The notes beneath the pieces were generated by a model. It did not search any database. It was not told the origin of the DNA and saw only the letters and a list, made by a program, of their open reading frames with translations. Below, piece by piece: positions 32,364 through 43,511 of a DNA stretch of 64,000 nt. Source of the DNA: Symbiodinium natans (Eukaryota; Sar; Dinophyceae; Suessiales; Symbiodiniaceae); contig CAJNDS010000321.1 in the NCBI GenBank assembly GCA_905221605.1, positions 2,501-66,500 on the forward strand. The letters run 5' to 3'. The stretch's first letter is position 1. Each line of letters begins with the position of its first letter. A program made the translations under genes and the position numbers.

Positions 32364-33520
32364 GTGCATCCCGCCCTGGGGAATTGCCTTCTGACGGCCA
32401 TGGCTTCCGAGACCCGGGTGCTGAGCCGGCCTGGGTCGTCGCCACTGCTGACTACAGCACGGGGCGTCAAGCGAAGCCGGCAGATGCCTCCTTTAGCTGC
32501 CGGCACCGCGCAGATCCTCGCTGGGGAGATGTCCTTCCTGGAGCTCAGCAAGGTGCGGCGGGTGGCGACGCAGGACCGCTATGCAGCGGTTCTGCAGACC
32601 TTCATGCAGTGGTCGCGGGCCCATCAAGACATGAGTTCCTCGTGGGATGCACTCCTGACAGCGTACATCAACGAGTTGTACGCCGAGGGGGCGAATGTTT
32701 CCGCCGCGGAGTACGTTTTCGCCGCTTTTCGACATCACTTCCCCTCTCACGGCAAGCATGGTGGAAACCCAATGCCCAGGAGCATCCAGGCGCTAGAAGG
32801 CTACCGGCTGCTGGCGCCCCCGCAAATGCGCCTCCCAACCCCTCGAATAGCTTTCGTGGCGGTGGTAGGATGGTTCCTTGTCAAGATGATGGTCGCGATG
32901 GCAGTGGCTTTGCTGCTGCAGTGGGACCTGCTGCTACGACCAGGCGAGCTGATCGGCATGAGCCCCTCGCAGTTGGTCCCACCCACAGATCTTGCAAGTA
33001 TGAGGCGATGGGGAGTAGTGCTTGCCCCGAGCACGCTTGGAGAGGCAAGCAAGACAAACGTGTTCGGCGACAGCGTCCTGCTCAGCCACGACCTCGAGTT
33101 CCTGCTGCCGGCGTTAGGCGCATTGCTGAAGACACGGGCGGGTGCGGTGAATCTGTTCCCCTTCACTTGCGCGCAACTGGCGGCAGAGTTCAAGAAAGGC
33201 GCGGCGGCTTTGGGCTTAGATCATCTTGGCCTCACTCTGTACGGCAACCGACATGGAGGCGCAAGCGAGATGCGCTTGAAGGGCATGCCGTTGTCGGAGA
33301 TCAAGAGGCGAGGCAGGTGGCGACGGATACCAGCTTGAGGAGGTACGAAAAGGCCACCTTGGCTCAGCAACAGGTCCACAAGGTGCCTGGGGCGACTCAG
33401 CTGTATGGCAGCTTCGTAGAAAGCAGGCTAAGATCTGCGACACACTTGATGTCAGCGGCGCTCTCGCAGACAGGCGACGGTGCCCTGACAGCTTTGAGCA
33501 ACCACTTCCTGCCGCTACCG
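32364..33520 (+). CDS. Tyrosine recombinase of DIRS-like element (frameshifted at the end)
   Basis: Predicted integrase that inserts element DNA by site-specific recombination. Motifs: DLLLRPGELIGM (first catalytic Arg, about nt 32930), LYGNRHGGASEMRLKGMPL with the H/R region (about nt 33238) and SEIKRRGRW. The nucleophile region TDTSLRRYEKATLAQQQ follows in the other (-1) frame from about 33325, so a one-base loss or sequencing error has separated the catalytic Tyr. The N-terminal part has the helical core-binding-like SKVRRVATQDRYAAVLQTF. Confidence 0.75.
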
Positions 33521-33525
33521 ACCTT

Positions 33526-34323
33526 GTGAGCGACTCTGAGTCTACAAGGCGTTTCTTGCGTCAAAAACTGCAGCGTGCATGCAAGGAAGCAAAGCAGCAC
33601 AAGCATCAAGTCTTTCTGGAGCTTCTTGGCGGCCCGTGTGGCATTGCCCGCATTCTGCGCCACCAAGGCTTCGGTGTCGTCACTCTTGACGCCAGGCGTC
33701 ACCCCAACGAAGACCTCACGAACCCCATTGTCCTTGGTGTTGTTCGGGGTTGGATCTCTAGCGGTGCTGTGCTTGGGGTTTGGCTTAAGGCTCCTCAGGG
33801 TTTGAAAAGTCGGCGCAATGCGCACCTCTACAGTGACCTTGGCTCTTGTTTTCGTAGTGTCATTAGGGCTTGTGTGCAGTCTGGACTCCCTTGTATGCTC
33901 GAGAAGGCCTTGCGCAATAGGCAGCTCTTCTTAGCCGAGCTCGTTCAGCTAGGGGTCTGTCAACGCTTCGTCTCTGATTTTTGTCAGTACGGGTCTCGTT
34001 GGCGCAGACGCACTCAAGTCCTTGGTTGGCATGTCGACTCTCGAGCGCCCTGTCAGATTTGTAGGGGGTGCAATGGGCTGTGCAATCGAACCAGAAAACC
34101 GCACATCAGCTTGGCAGGCGCCTCTGCTGGCGCTTTTCGCTGGCGTCAAGTCGCCCAGCGGTATCCGCGAAACTGGGCCAAAAGTTTCGCCCAACTGCAT
34201 CATTTTGCTTTTTCAGTGTCGGGTCTTCGAACGGACCCGTCGGCGAGCAGCTTGCCGAAATGGCATCGCATCGTAGCGACACTCAAGAGATCGCTAATAG
34301 TATCCGTCTTGCTGGAATCTTGA
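33526..34323 (+). CDS. Methyltransferase-like ORF of DIRS-like element
   Basis: The frame begins within a TTGTGAGC overlap with the end of the RT/recombinase frame. VFLELLGGPCGIARILRHQG resembles a SAM-binding motif I, and DFCQYGSRWRRRTQVLG with CRGCNGLCNRTRKPHISLAG resembles conserved blocks of the methyltransferase domain carried by DIRS-like elements. The site expected to be a PP-C/W-type loop reads VWLKAPQGLKS, so catalytic residues may be lost. No SAM-dependent activity is proven. Confidence 0.5.
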   Translation: MSDSESTRRFLRQKLQRACKEAKQHKHQVFLELLGGPCGIARILRHQGFGVVTLDARRHPNEDLTNPIVLGVVRGWISSGAVLGVWLKAPQGLKSRRNAHLYSDLGSCFRSVIRACVQSGLPCMLEKALRNRQLFLAELVQLGVCQRFVSDFCQYGSRWRRRTQVLGWHVDSRAPCQICRGCNGLCNRTRKPHISLAGASAGAFRWRQVAQRYPRNWAKSFAQLHHFAFSVSGLRTDPSASSLPKWHRIVATLKRSLIVSVLLES

Positions 34324-34729
34324 GGAGCTTCCACAGAGGCCTTCGATAAGAATTTGCAGCATCCTCGAATGGCTTGGACTCATCGGCAATCAATTCATCG
34401 AGTGGATATGATGAAGTTCCTCATTTGGGCCTTGCGGGAGGTCTTGAAACTTCCCCCCTCTGCAATGGCAGTTGCACTCATCCCTATGGTTGCCAGGTGC
34501 TGCACAGTATTACCCTGAGCTTGTTGAAGAGTGGCTGTAGTAGATTGCAGCTTCTGCTTCCCATCTGCAGTAAGGTAACCACTGAGCATCCTGGAAATTA
34601 GGACATTTATTTTGCCTATGGCATGAGCACAGCAAATAGCCTCCATGAGCTTGGCGCCAAGCTAGCCTGACTTCACCTAAGTCCCGCAGCAAGTGGCAAC
34701 CTCGAGTGTCATGCTCTTGCTCTTTTCCT

Positions 34730-34910
34730 CAAAAGTTTTGTTTTTGGGTTTAGAATGGTTTAGGTTTTGCGTATAGCGTTAAGGGTTTTATATTTGGCTG
34801 TAGAAGAGTTTGAAGTTCAAGGGTTCTATGTTTGGGATTAGAAAAATCTGGAGTTAATGGTTTCATATTGAGCTTTAGAAGGGTTTAGGTTTTTTGGGTA
34901 TAGTATAGCT
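34730..34910 (+). repeat. Degenerate TTTTATATTTGGG...TTTAGAAGGGTTTAGG repeat
   Basis: Same family as 27560-28610, here directly downstream of the retroelement. Confidence 0.7.
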
Positions 34911-36140
34911 TCGCACACTTTGTTCTGCAGAAGTTTCTCCCGTTACCGGCGACCGCACGCCAAAAAAGGATACTCTTATGCGCAATCTTTAAGGACACAT
35001 GTAATAATAATAATTAAATGACGATGTTCAGAATAATAATATTTTTTATATGTGAATATGAACACTACGCCAAATAGACCCTAAAGGTCCCAGCCTCATA
35101 TATATATATATATATGTATTATACGAAAGTATAGTAGAGTACAGTCGGATTTAGTATGGCAAAGTACAGTGTCACTTTAAAGAAAAGGTGTATGGTATGT
35201 TCTCAAAATCAGGGTGCCTGTTTGGACACCCAAAATATTGGGGGCCGCCTTACAATAGTAACCCCAAAAGGGGCCATAGTGTAGAGAAGTGACAATATTG
35301 TATGTGTATATGTATATATACACACCATGCGTTTAGGCTCTTGTATTAGCCGTCCAAGGCCGCAGCAGCAGCAACGCCTATGGCGTGGGCCTCGACTTCA
35401 AATGTGTTTTCCCACCTAAAGCTGTTTCAAATGTAGGTCTTATGTGGGTTTAGAGTTTCGGGTTTAGGGCTTAGTGTTTTGAGCATTCCTAGCATCTTTG
35501 CCACCGACATCCTACATTGGAGTAGTCAGAGAGCCCAATACCACCTAAGTTTCTGGCGTATATATATATATATATATACACCTTTACTCCTCTTTGGTTT
35601 CCTATGAAAATTTGCGGTCTATGGGGGTCTGGAAGTGTCGCAGCCCAGCTGGATACTCATGAGGGGTGGCTGTAGCATGTTCACCCGAAACCCGTAAACC
35701 CCTAAGACCCCAAAAGCCGTAAAGCCCCAAAGCCCCTAAACCCCCAAACCCGAATCTGGAGCATGTCACTTGATGGACGGTGACACACACACACACCCAC
35801 ACCCTTATACACATATATATATATATATCAATCTATCTATCCACAACATGTGTCGCATTTCCTGTTCTATCGTCCTTGTCACGAATATTGAAAGAAGCTG
35901 GGTGACCCTGCAATTGCTGGAGTTGGTGTTTCTTCGAGCTTTCAGATACCAAGCCTTGAGCTTGAGCAGCCCCCACCCTAACCCTAAACCCGAAACCCTA
36001 AACCCTAAACATTTAGGGAAGCCCCGACCCGTCCGCTTTGGTTTACATTCAGGGTTTAGGCTTAGGCTTCTTCATTCTGATGGCTCTAAGGACTCTCATG
36101 TAGTGGTCCGACATAGTTTGCTGGGAAGGAATGGAAGTAT
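34911..36140. other. No supported gene; microsatellites and unique sequence
   Basis: AT-rich unique DNA with TA tracts (35100-35115, 35560-35577, 35815-35828) and an ACACAC run (35785-35800). A segment around 35850-35960 is open on the + strand but nothing is recognised. Heptamer words return from about 35970. Confidence 0.5.
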
Positions 36141-36141
36141 A

Positions 36142-36253
36142 CTAAACCCTAAACCCTAAACCCTAAACCCTAAACCCTAAACCCTAAACCCTAAACCCTA
36201 AACCCTAAACCCTAAACCCTAAACCCTAAACCCTAAACCCTAAACCCTAAACC
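36142..36253 (-). repeat. (CCCTAAA)16 array
   Basis: Sixteen near-perfect heptamers in CCCTAAA orientation. Confidence 0.95.
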
Positions 36254-36514
36254 TAAACCTAGGGTTTAAGGCAGTCTGATTTGGGCAGGTAGCCGTGCCG
36301 GAAGCAAGTCTGGCCACGGATGCTTGGCGGAGTCTGCCCAATAAGCACAAGACCTTCTGCTTGAGCGTAAACCCTAAACTTGAAACTTTAAATTTTAAAC
36401 CCTAAACCCTAAACTGGAAACTTTAAACTTCAAACCCTAAACCCTAAATTTCAAACTTTAAGAACTTTCAGACCCTAAGCCGACCCTTCAACAGCAGGTA
36501 AGACCCAGGCATCG

Positions 36515-36566
36515 AGGCTTGTGGTCGAAGGTTTGAGGAACTTCGGCTCTTCTTCCTTAAGGGTCT
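36515..36566 (+). CDS. Possible exon before a TTTAGGG array
   Basis: Between AACAGCAGGTAAG and GGTCTAGTGTTTAGGG an open segment reads GIEACGRRFEELRLFFLK. Decayed CCCTAAA sequence precedes it and a TTTAGGG array follows. Length is short, so support is modest. Confidence 0.35.
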
Positions 36567-36567
36567 A

Positions 36568-36620
36568 GTGTTTAGGGTTTAGGGTTTAGGGTGTAGGGTT
36601 TAGGGTTTAGGGTTTAGGGA
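36568..36620 (+). repeat. TTTAGGG array
   Basis: About seven heptamers, starting at a GTCTAGTG possible splice donor. Confidence 0.85.
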
Positions 36621-36839
36621 TACAGTTTAGGATTTAGAGTTGAGGGTCTTGAAGCGACGATCTTTAAGGCCCCGGTATATGCACGACATCGGCAGATGGG
36701 CCCTGAGTTCCCGGGGTGCGGGGGAGAGGTGAGGAGTTTAGGGTTTAGGGCCTAAGGCTTAGGGATGCTTAGGGCTTAGGGCTTCAGGGCCGGAAATCGA
36801 CCCTAACAGGAGCTTTGCCAATCAAGGGGCTAATGAACA

Positions 36840-36935
36840 AAAACATATATATATAAATACATACATATATATACATATATTTATTTATTTATCTATTTAT
36901 GTATATATATATATGTATGTATATATATATATATT
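36840..36935. repeat. (TA)n / TATG-rich microsatellite
   Basis: Mixed TATA, TACATA and TATTTAT words, likely to unwind easily. Confidence 0.8.
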
Positions 36936-37046
36936 AGGAAGTATAAAAGGGAATGAGATCAAGAGTCCCAAACTCAACCCCTGCGAAGTGTCAGTGTGCT
37001 CGGTACGTGGCCGTCCGCGGCGTTCCTACCTACAGAGAACGGGCCA

Positions 37047-37405
37047 ACCCTAAACCCTAAACCCTAAACCCTAAACCCTACAACCTTTTGCTTCCAGAGC
37101 CTTTTGCGCACTGAAACAAGCCCCCTGAAATCACAATTTGGGGGCTCGTGGAGCACCTTCAGAAGCCCTAAGACCCTACACCCTAAACCTTCAACCCTAA
37201 ACCCTAAACCTCGAGCCCCAAGCCCCGATCCTTAAAACCTTCATCACTCAGCCCAGGGAGCAGGCGCGCTGGGGGGGGGGGGGGGGGGCTGGGAGGTTCA
37301 CATGTAGCAATTTAGGGTTTAGGGTTTAAGTAGCCATAGCTGGGGATAGCAATAGGGGCCTTAATGATTAGAACAGTTTTTTTTTTTTGGGGGGGGGGGG
37401 GGGGG
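37047..37405. repeat. CCCTAAA array and two poly-G tracts
   Basis: A short CCCTAAA run (37047-37081) is followed by decayed copies to about 37220, a G run of about 18 at 37271-37288, a short TTTAGGG pair (37313-37327) and a T-run followed by G16 or so at 37377-37405. Confidence 0.8.
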
Positions 37406-37589
37406 AGTATTGTAGTATACCTGTACAGGGACAATAAGGGAATACCATTAGTGATTTTTCCGACTCCTACATTCGATTAGTTCAAAGCGAGCTGTAACCC
37501 TATTACCTGAAACCCGAACTAGGCTTCTGCGCCTTCAAAAGAAGGACCCCGCTGAAGGAGTGGCCCTTGATCCCGTGTTTCGGGCTCTA

Positions 37590-37728
37590 AACCCGAAACC
37601 CTGAACCCTGAACCCTAAACCCTAAACCCTAAACCCTAAACCCTAAACCCTAAACCCTAAACCCTAAACCCTAAACCCTAAACCCTAAACCCTAAACCCT
37701 AAACCCTAAACCCTAAACCCTAAACCCT
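37590..37728 (-). repeat. (CCCTAAA)n array, about 18 copies
   Basis: Two CCCTGAA variants at the left edge followed by nearly perfect CCCTAAA. Confidence 0.95.
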
Positions 37729-38420
37729 TCCCGACGGGTCCGCGCACCATGTTGGTAAGCATCGCTTCGGGGCCTTCTACGGGTCGTCACGTGGTGCCTT
37801 ATCATGACCCCCTACGTTTCTTAGAATATATACGTATATATATATATATATATACATACATACATATAGACACATATGTACATATACATGGAGTAAGAAA
37901 AAGGTGCTCCCCCAAATGAGGGCCCCACATTGAGGGCCCTAAGAGGCCAATTTTCCCAAACCCCCCGAGTTGATGCCAGGAGACGCCGCGGCTATCCCGG
38001 CCAAGACGGCGACTTGGCCATACTTGGCCCGATAAAATGAAAATGTTCTTCCTTATGAAGGGTAGTATAGGGATTATTGTTTCTTATTCTCCTGGGGTTC
38101 TTAAGCAAATAGTAGCAATCCTAAGTCCTAAACCCTGAGCCCTTGTATGTTGATGGCGTCGGGGATTTGGGGCTTGGATGTACTAGCATGGGCATGGCAG
38201 GTGAGGCAATATACGGGGTTTGTAATTTGCTATAGGGCTTATAGGGCTTATAGTGTCAATTTTTTTAGTAGGAAGATTCCCTAAACCCTACACCCAAAAC
38301 CCAAAACCCAAAACCCTAACCCCTAAGATGGCCGGACAAGAAGCCCTGAACTCGTTCAACCCCTAAAACGCCGAGCCTGGGAGAGTCCCATGCCATGGAA
38401 GGTTTTGGGCTCCGGTTGGT
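37729..38420. other. No supported gene
   Basis: Contains a TA tract (37820-37870) and ordinary unique sequence, then CCCAAAA words at 38280-38325. A short ATG frame after an AAG at 38329 ends after 12 codons. Confidence 0.45.
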
Positions 38421-38424
38421 GGTG

Positions 38425-38515
38425 AACCCTGAACCCTGAACCCTGAACCCTGAACCCTGAACCCTGAACCCTGAACCCTGAACCCCGAACCCTGAACCCT
38501 GAACCTAAACCTAAA
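38425..38515 (-). repeat. (CCCTGAA)n variant array
   Basis: About twelve copies in which every unit carries the same CCCTGAA substitution, so this array was amplified locally from a variant unit. Confidence 0.95.
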
Positions 38516-38580
38516 CCCTAAACCCGAGACCCCTAAACCCGAAACCTGCCCTGAACGCCCTGGACCCGAAACCAACCAAG

Positions 38581-38639
38581 AGTCCCCCGGGCCGACCCCT
38601 GGGGGTAGAAAGGAATGCCAATGGAGCAGGCAGCAATAG
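38581..38639 (+). CDS. Possible exon SPPGRPLGVERNANGAGSN
   Basis: Open between CCAACCAAG and a GTGTAGGGTTTAGGG possible donor. Variant CCCTGAA/CCCTAAA sequence lies upstream and a TTTAGGG array directly downstream. Confidence 0.4.
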
Positions 38640-38640
38640 T

Positions 38641-38934
38641 GTAGGGTTTAGGGTTTAGGGGTTAGGGTTTAGGGTTTAGGGTTCAGGGTTCAGGGTTCAG
38701 GGTTTAGGGTTTAGGGTGTAGGGAAACCGGGCAGTGCAGGATCTGGGGAAGGAGCTGCCCGCGAGGTGATAGTGCCAGGATGATGGGTACGATACGTGGG
38801 GGAGGAGATGCTAGGGTTTAGGGTTTAGGGTTTAGGGTTTAGGGTTTAGGGTTTAGAGTTTAGGGTTTAGGGTTTAGGGTTTAGGGTTTAGGGTTTAGGG
38901 TTTAGGGTTTAGGGTTTAGGGTTTAGGGTTTAGA
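38641..38934 (+). repeat. Two TTTAGGG arrays
   Basis: Runs at 38641-38725 (with some TTCAGGG units) and 38812-38934 (about 17 units), separated by ~85 bp that begins with a GTGCAG possible acceptor. Confidence 0.9.
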
Positions 38935-39184
38935 TACAGAGGCCTCCTCTGGATATGCCTTTGTGGCTGGGGATATCCCTAAACCCTGAACCCTCAACCC
39001 TAAGCCCTTCAGTCCAACGATTTTCTAGCCCTAAAGAACGGCAGGAGTTGTGTGGCGCGCCTGTTTGCTGTAGGGTTTAGGGCTTAGGGTTTAGAGTTTA
39101 ATTAAGGTTTGGGGTTTATGGTTTAGGGTGTAGGGTTGAGGGTTTAGGGTTTACTTTCTAAACCTCCCACCACCCGAATCACAG

Positions 39185-41152
39185 GTGGCTATGACATGTT
39201 CAGGGAGTGGGCGCAGAAGAACCTCCCAAAGCATGTCAAGGCCTCTTCTCGGGCTTCGGCTACGTGTGTTTTGAGGAGTTTAGGGTTCAGGGCGACGGGT
39301 TTGAGAGGGGTTTAGGGTTTAGGGCTACGAGTTTGAGAAGGGTTTAGGGTTTAGGGCTACGAGTTTGAGAAGAGTTCAGGGTTGGGGGCTTCATGGTGCG
39401 TTTGAGTTCAGGGTATGGGGTTTTCCATGTAGAGATGCGCGTAAGAGCGGACAGTCGATTGCTTTTAGGTTCAGAGGTAGGCTGTTAGGCTTAGGTGGTC
39501 AACCCTGATCCTTATAATTACCCTAAACCCCCAAACCCTAAACCCCTTGTAGAACCCTTAGCCCTAGGCCCTAGACCCTAAACTGGCTGCGGAGGGTTGA
39601 TCTGTGTACGGAGTTGTAAAGTTCTGGTGGCCCTGATCCGGTGCCTGCTCTTTTTGAACGACCACTGCGTTTGTTTGTGGGTTAGGGTTTAGGGGAACCC
39701 TGAACCCTAAACCTAAACCCTAGTCGGCGTTTTCTCAAGGGATTAAGGCTCGTACCCCTAAGGTTGTACCGCTAAGGGTTCCCTTTAATATACTCCTCAT
39801 ATGGACCGCATACTACCTTGAGGATCTTCAAAAGGGTCCCCACAACCCAAGCGCACAACCTTAAGTGTCCAAGGTAAAACCCCTAGATTTAGCTTTAGCG
39901 TGTAGGGAATTAGGGTTTAGGTTTTAGGGTTTAGGGTTTAGGGTTCAGGGTTTAGGGTTTAGGCTTCTGGGATGTTGTGGACCCTACCTGGAGTCTGTTA
40001 TACACCCTTGAAAACGGCAAGCCAACCCAATATTTCAGGGAGGGTATGCGGGTTCCAGGGGACGAAATGAACCCTAAACGGGTTTATGGTTTCATATACC
40101 TGAATAGGAATTATAGAAGCATAGCGTATATGACCCCAATTGTAGGGCTAATTTGGTCCAGGGCTACTCTAGGTAGAGCTTAAGCCCTGCAAGATTTCAA
40201 CGACCACGCCAGGGATCTGTCAATCAGCGGATGGCCACGGAGGAGCGCTGTCAGAGCGTTCGCACACTTTTTTTTTGTCTGAGTTGTGCTTTGGTATACT
40301 TTGTAATTTCCCTTCTTTCGTTCTAAGGGAGCCTATTCATAAGTTATTTTCAAAGGGTTTCAAGCACAACTCAGTTGTTGAAGGGTTTGGAGCCAAGGGG
40401 TTAGGGTCCATTTGAGTCCACTGCGAGCGGTTCTAGGCTTGAACAGTACATCCAGGGTCCCGAGTTTTGGCACTACGTGACCCATCTCAGCAGTCGCGCA
40501 GAAAGGCAAAGGGCTAAGGAGATCAGGACATGTCTTACCCTAAGGGTCCATGTACCTCACTATGTATGTACTTGGGCCCGACATAGGAAGTACTTTAGGC
40601 CCAAGTATTTCCTATTTAGGTACATGGACCCTTAGGCTTAGGACAGATACATGGTCCCTGAATGCGGCCCCTTGCCTTTTTTAAAAGGATTTTGATGTAT
40701 GGGCCCTTGGGTTGTAAAGGGTACATAAAACGGTCCCCTTTTAATTTTAAGGGCCCATATTCAGGGACCCTGTAGCCACACTAAGAATTGAGGGTTGAGG
40801 GTGTACTAGACAGTTGAGAGAAAACCCTAAACCCTAAACCCTAAACCCTAAACCTTAAACCCTAAACCCTAAACCCTAAACCACCTGCAGGCAGGCTTCC
40901 TCGAGCTGAAAAACGAGATGCAGACCAAGAGTCGGCTCTTCCACATGCAGGAGGGTTTAGGGTTTAAGGGTTTTAGGGTTTTAGGGTTTAGGGTTTAGGG
41001 TTTAGGGCTTTTGGGGTTGCAGGGTTTTAGGGATTTGGGTTTAGGGATTTGGGGGTTTTGGGGTTTCGGTTTTTTTGGGGAATTTGGGCTGTGTTTGTTA
41101 GTGACCTTGTGAGAATCTCTGAGCCGCAGACTGGGTAGCTGTTCCGAATGAG
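39185..41152 (+). CDS. Four phase-consistent exons of an unknown gene
   Basis: Exons at 39185-39277 (GYDMFREWAQKNLPKHVKAS...), 39622-39680 (LVALIRCLLFLNDHCVCLW, hydrophobic), 40891-40954 (AGFLELKNEMQTKSRLFHMQ) and 41130-41152 (DWVAVPNE) can be joined without breaking the frame: phases 1, 0, 1, 0. Each begins after AG and ends at GT. The second to fourth introns start GTTAGGGTTTAGGG, GTTTAGGG and GTTTAGGGTTTAGGG, so the heptamer array itself supplies the donor. Additional exons may lie between 39681 and 40890. No protein family is recognised; one segment could be a membrane helix. Confidence 0.6.
39296..39963 (+). repeat. TTTAGGG-type sequence in introns
   Basis: A three-fold ~55-bp repeat built on GGGTTTAGGGYTACGAGTTTGAGAAG (39296-39385), then decayed CCCTAAA words (39525-39585) before the exon at 39622, and a TTTAGGG array at 39908-39963. 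Confidence 0.7.
39964..40530. other. Unique sequence, coding uncertain
   Basis: A 68-codon frame (39977-40183; DPTWSLLYTLENGKPTQYF and on) begins near the array and shows no domain. A second open piece after GCAAG at 40193 reads FNDHARDLSISGWPRRSAV. Either could be exon sequence. Confidence 0.3.
40531..40645. mobile_element. MITE-like palindrome, copy 1
   Basis: Terminal inverted repeat CCTAAGGGTCCATGTACCT / AGGTACATGGACCCTTAGG with an inner inverted pair TACTTGGGCC...GGCCCAAGTA. A second copy is at 49159-49271. There is no coding. Confidence 0.85.
40823..41070. repeat. CCCTAAA array, exon, TTTAGGG array
   Basis: CCCTAAA heptamers (40823-40882) end eight bases before the CAG acceptor of the 40891 exon. 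TTTAGGG heptamers start at its donor and run to about 41010, then decay. Confidence 0.9.
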
Positions 41153-41196
41153 GTTTAGGGTTTAGGGTTTCGGGTTTAGGGTTTAGGGTTCATTTG

Positions 41197-41234
<38 letters not shown>

Positions 41235-41563
41235 GCGTTTTGCATCTCTTGGATCGCTTGTAATGCGTTAGTCTTTCTTAGCGCTTCTAGTATGGCTGGC
41301 AGTTTGTTTGTCTTTTTCTCGAGCTTCTTGAACGGTTGGCCTGGTTGGCATGTTTTTGACGGTTTCGTTGTGTTCTCGTGGTGTGCCCTACCCTGAACAT
41401 TAGACAGCAGTGATACAACAAGCCACACCTGAGATCATGACGCGGATCTACCGGATCAGAGTGAGGTGCTTGGGGCCTGAGGCAGCTTAGCCCTGTGAGG
41501 GAGGAGAGCGGGGAAGGGTAAGTGGCGTGGAGTGGAGGGCAAGTGGGCCGTAGGGGGGGGCGT

Positions 41564-41596
<33 letters not shown>

Positions 41597-42303
41597 GGGT
41601 GATTCCAAAATCCAAAAACACGCAAAGCCGAGCCACAAATGCAAAGAAGCGCCGTAAGGATACAAAGTCGCCGCAAGCCCCTCCCCTCCTTCCCTCCCGA
41701 CAGCGCAGCACGAAGCTCTCGGCAGCTTGTGACCGAAGACAAAGTTAAGTTAACGAATATACCCTAATCATACTAAGGATCACTACTATGAATTAGGGTA
41801 TATTCCTTAATCAAGAGGTTTTGGAAGATCTGGGTTGTGATGCTAGCTCCTGCGGCTCTACTGCTGAAGCGACACGAACTTGAAGTGACTGCAACAGACA
41901 TGCAACATGGGAAATGCACAGAAGTGCTAACATCACGCATCACGCGCAAACACTAGAGAACTAACAACAATGGGAGACCACACCAAAACAGAATGTAACG
42001 CATGCACACAACTATCCAACACTCTAGAACTCCAAAGGCACAACATACACGCAAAGGCACACCAAAACCTGCATACTCAACAAGGGGAAACAGGGAACAA
42101 AAAAGTACAATCCAAGACGTGCCGGACTGCACTAGCAATTCAACTGGGCAAGCTCCGATGTAGCCTCACCCTCCCGTAACGACACTCTGCAAGTACCTGA
42201 AGACTCCCACACCCTAAACCCTAAACCCTAAACCCTAAACCCTAAACCCTAAACCCTAAACCCTAAACCCTAAACCCTTTTGGGTCGGCTATGGTCTGCC
42301 TAG
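41153..42303 (+). other. 1.15-kb intron with inverted heptamer arrays at its ends
   Basis: It starts GTTTAGGGTTTAGGGTTTCG (41153 on) and ends with ten CCCTAAA copies (42210-42278) followed by TCTGCCTAG. Inside are a (TG)n tract at 41201-41233, a G-run of about 28 at 41566-41596, and a pair TAACGAATATACCCTAATCA / GAATTAGGGTATATTCCTTA (41750-41810) that can form a hairpin. Apparent proline- or cysteine-rich frames here are translated low-complexity DNA. Confidence 0.6.
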
Positions 42304-42356
42304 TGGGAGCCATCGTGCCCCCCAGAGAACCGAAGAGCTACATTCCAGTCCCACAG
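42304..42356 (+). CDS. Possible exon GAIVPPREPKSYIPVPQ
   Basis: Lies between CTGCCTAG and a GC donor, just after a CCCTAAA array. Two frames are open, one of them fitting the phase of the 41130-41152 exon (WEPSCPPENRRATFQSH). Confidence 0.45.
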
Positions 42357-42596
42357 GCCTAGATGCCCACAAACTACTATTTGCTTAATAACCCCCCCCC
42401 CCCCAAAAAAAAAAAAAATGCAAATCCCTATGCTACGCGTATAAGGAAGAATATTTTCATTTTTTGGGGGGATTTTTCAGCAATTCGTAGCAAAAGATAC
42501 GCAGACCCAAGGAGTTTTCCCTTTTGCGGGTAGAACAACATTGCTTGAAGCGCCTGCACTGCAAGCCTACCTTACGGTAGTACGTGGTTGTGCCAG

Positions 42597-42651
42597 GAGA
42601 TCCCGCGCTTCAGTGCGGAGGAGCGATGGAGAATCATCCGACGCGAAGGGG
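42597..42651 (+). CDS. Exon EIPRFSAEERWRIIRREG
   Basis: Behind TGTGCCAG and before GCTAATTC. The sequence looks like a charged helix. A decayed TTTGGGG/TTTAGGG array follows within 40 bp. Confidence 0.5.
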
Positions 42652-42679
42652 GCTAATTCTGGGAGGTTTTGGGGCCCAA

Positions 42680-43250
42680 AAGGGTTTGGGGTTTGGGGTT
42701 AGGGTTTAGGGTTTAGGGTTCAGGGTTTAGGGATACAGTGTAAGGTTTCGGACTCTTGGAGCCTGTTGATGTAGGGTGTTCCAGCTCAAGTACGGATAGC
42801 CCAAAAACCATGGGGCCTCGTGATGCTGTAGACATCCGCATGCGCGTGTGTGCTGCTTGTGAAACTATCTATCTACCTGTCTGTCTATCTGTATATGCGT
42901 GTATATATATATATATATATATACATAGTTTTGTTTGTAGATTGTAGAGATGTAGACGTACATGTGTTTGGACATCGACATCAGCAGCTTTGCTTTAAAC
43001 TCTGGAACAGCTAGTATGGCAGTGTTGATCTGTACCACCCGCGTTGGAAAGATGTAGTCTGCAAACCCGTCTGCCCGTCCACCCAGTCACATGGTCAAAT
43101 GTGTTGGGTTCCGGGGTTTTGACTAAATGATATGTAGGAACCGTAGTACAAATTATACACGAACATATGTAGAAGAAGAACCATAATTGAATTAATGTAT
43201 AAAGAAATAGCAACCCATGGGTATGAATACAACAATATTCGTGACCACAG
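42680..43250. other. Intron-like stretch with TTTAGGG array and TA tract
   Basis: TTTAGGG units at 42690-42735 and a (TA)n tract at 42900-42925, otherwise unique. No gene is seen. Confidence 0.5.
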
Positions 43251-43302
43251 CTTCCAGGACCTCTATGACAACAAGGTCCTCTTTTCAGACTACGGCGTGA
43301 AG
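43251..43302 (+). CDS. Exon FQDLYDNKVLFSDYGVK
   Basis: Behind GACCACAG and before a GTGCGAAA donor. The + frame remains open for some distance either side, but composition is protein-like only here. Confidence 0.5.
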
Positions 43303-43511
43303 GTGCGAAATAAGGCCCCCGAGAGTGCGAGCCTGGAGTTTACTGCAGCGTCTGAGCGTCCAGTGTCATCTAGATTCGGCCCATTGGCCTAAACCCAAAC
43401 CTTTGAACCCTAAGCCCCTGGCTTGGGTTTAAGGCTTCCCATTCCGCCCCCCCCCCCCCCATGGTTTCGACAGCTGTGATCCACTACAAGGCGCCCGCTC
43501 TACCCCGAAAG

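Larger units (their letters stand above)
28830..34340 (+). mobile_element. DIRS-like (tyrosine-recombinase) retroelement, partly degraded
   Basis: In order on the + strand: a Gag-like region, reverse transcriptase, RNase H, tyrosine recombinase and a methyltransferase-like ORF. RT plus RNase H plus tyrosine recombinase, with no DDE integrase or aspartic protease, defines DIRS-like elements. Frameshifts are inferred near 29120, 29560 and 33320, so this copy is probably inactive, while the RT-RNase H frame is intact. Terminal repeats were not identified; degenerate heptamer-containing repeats lie on both sides. Confidence 0.8.
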
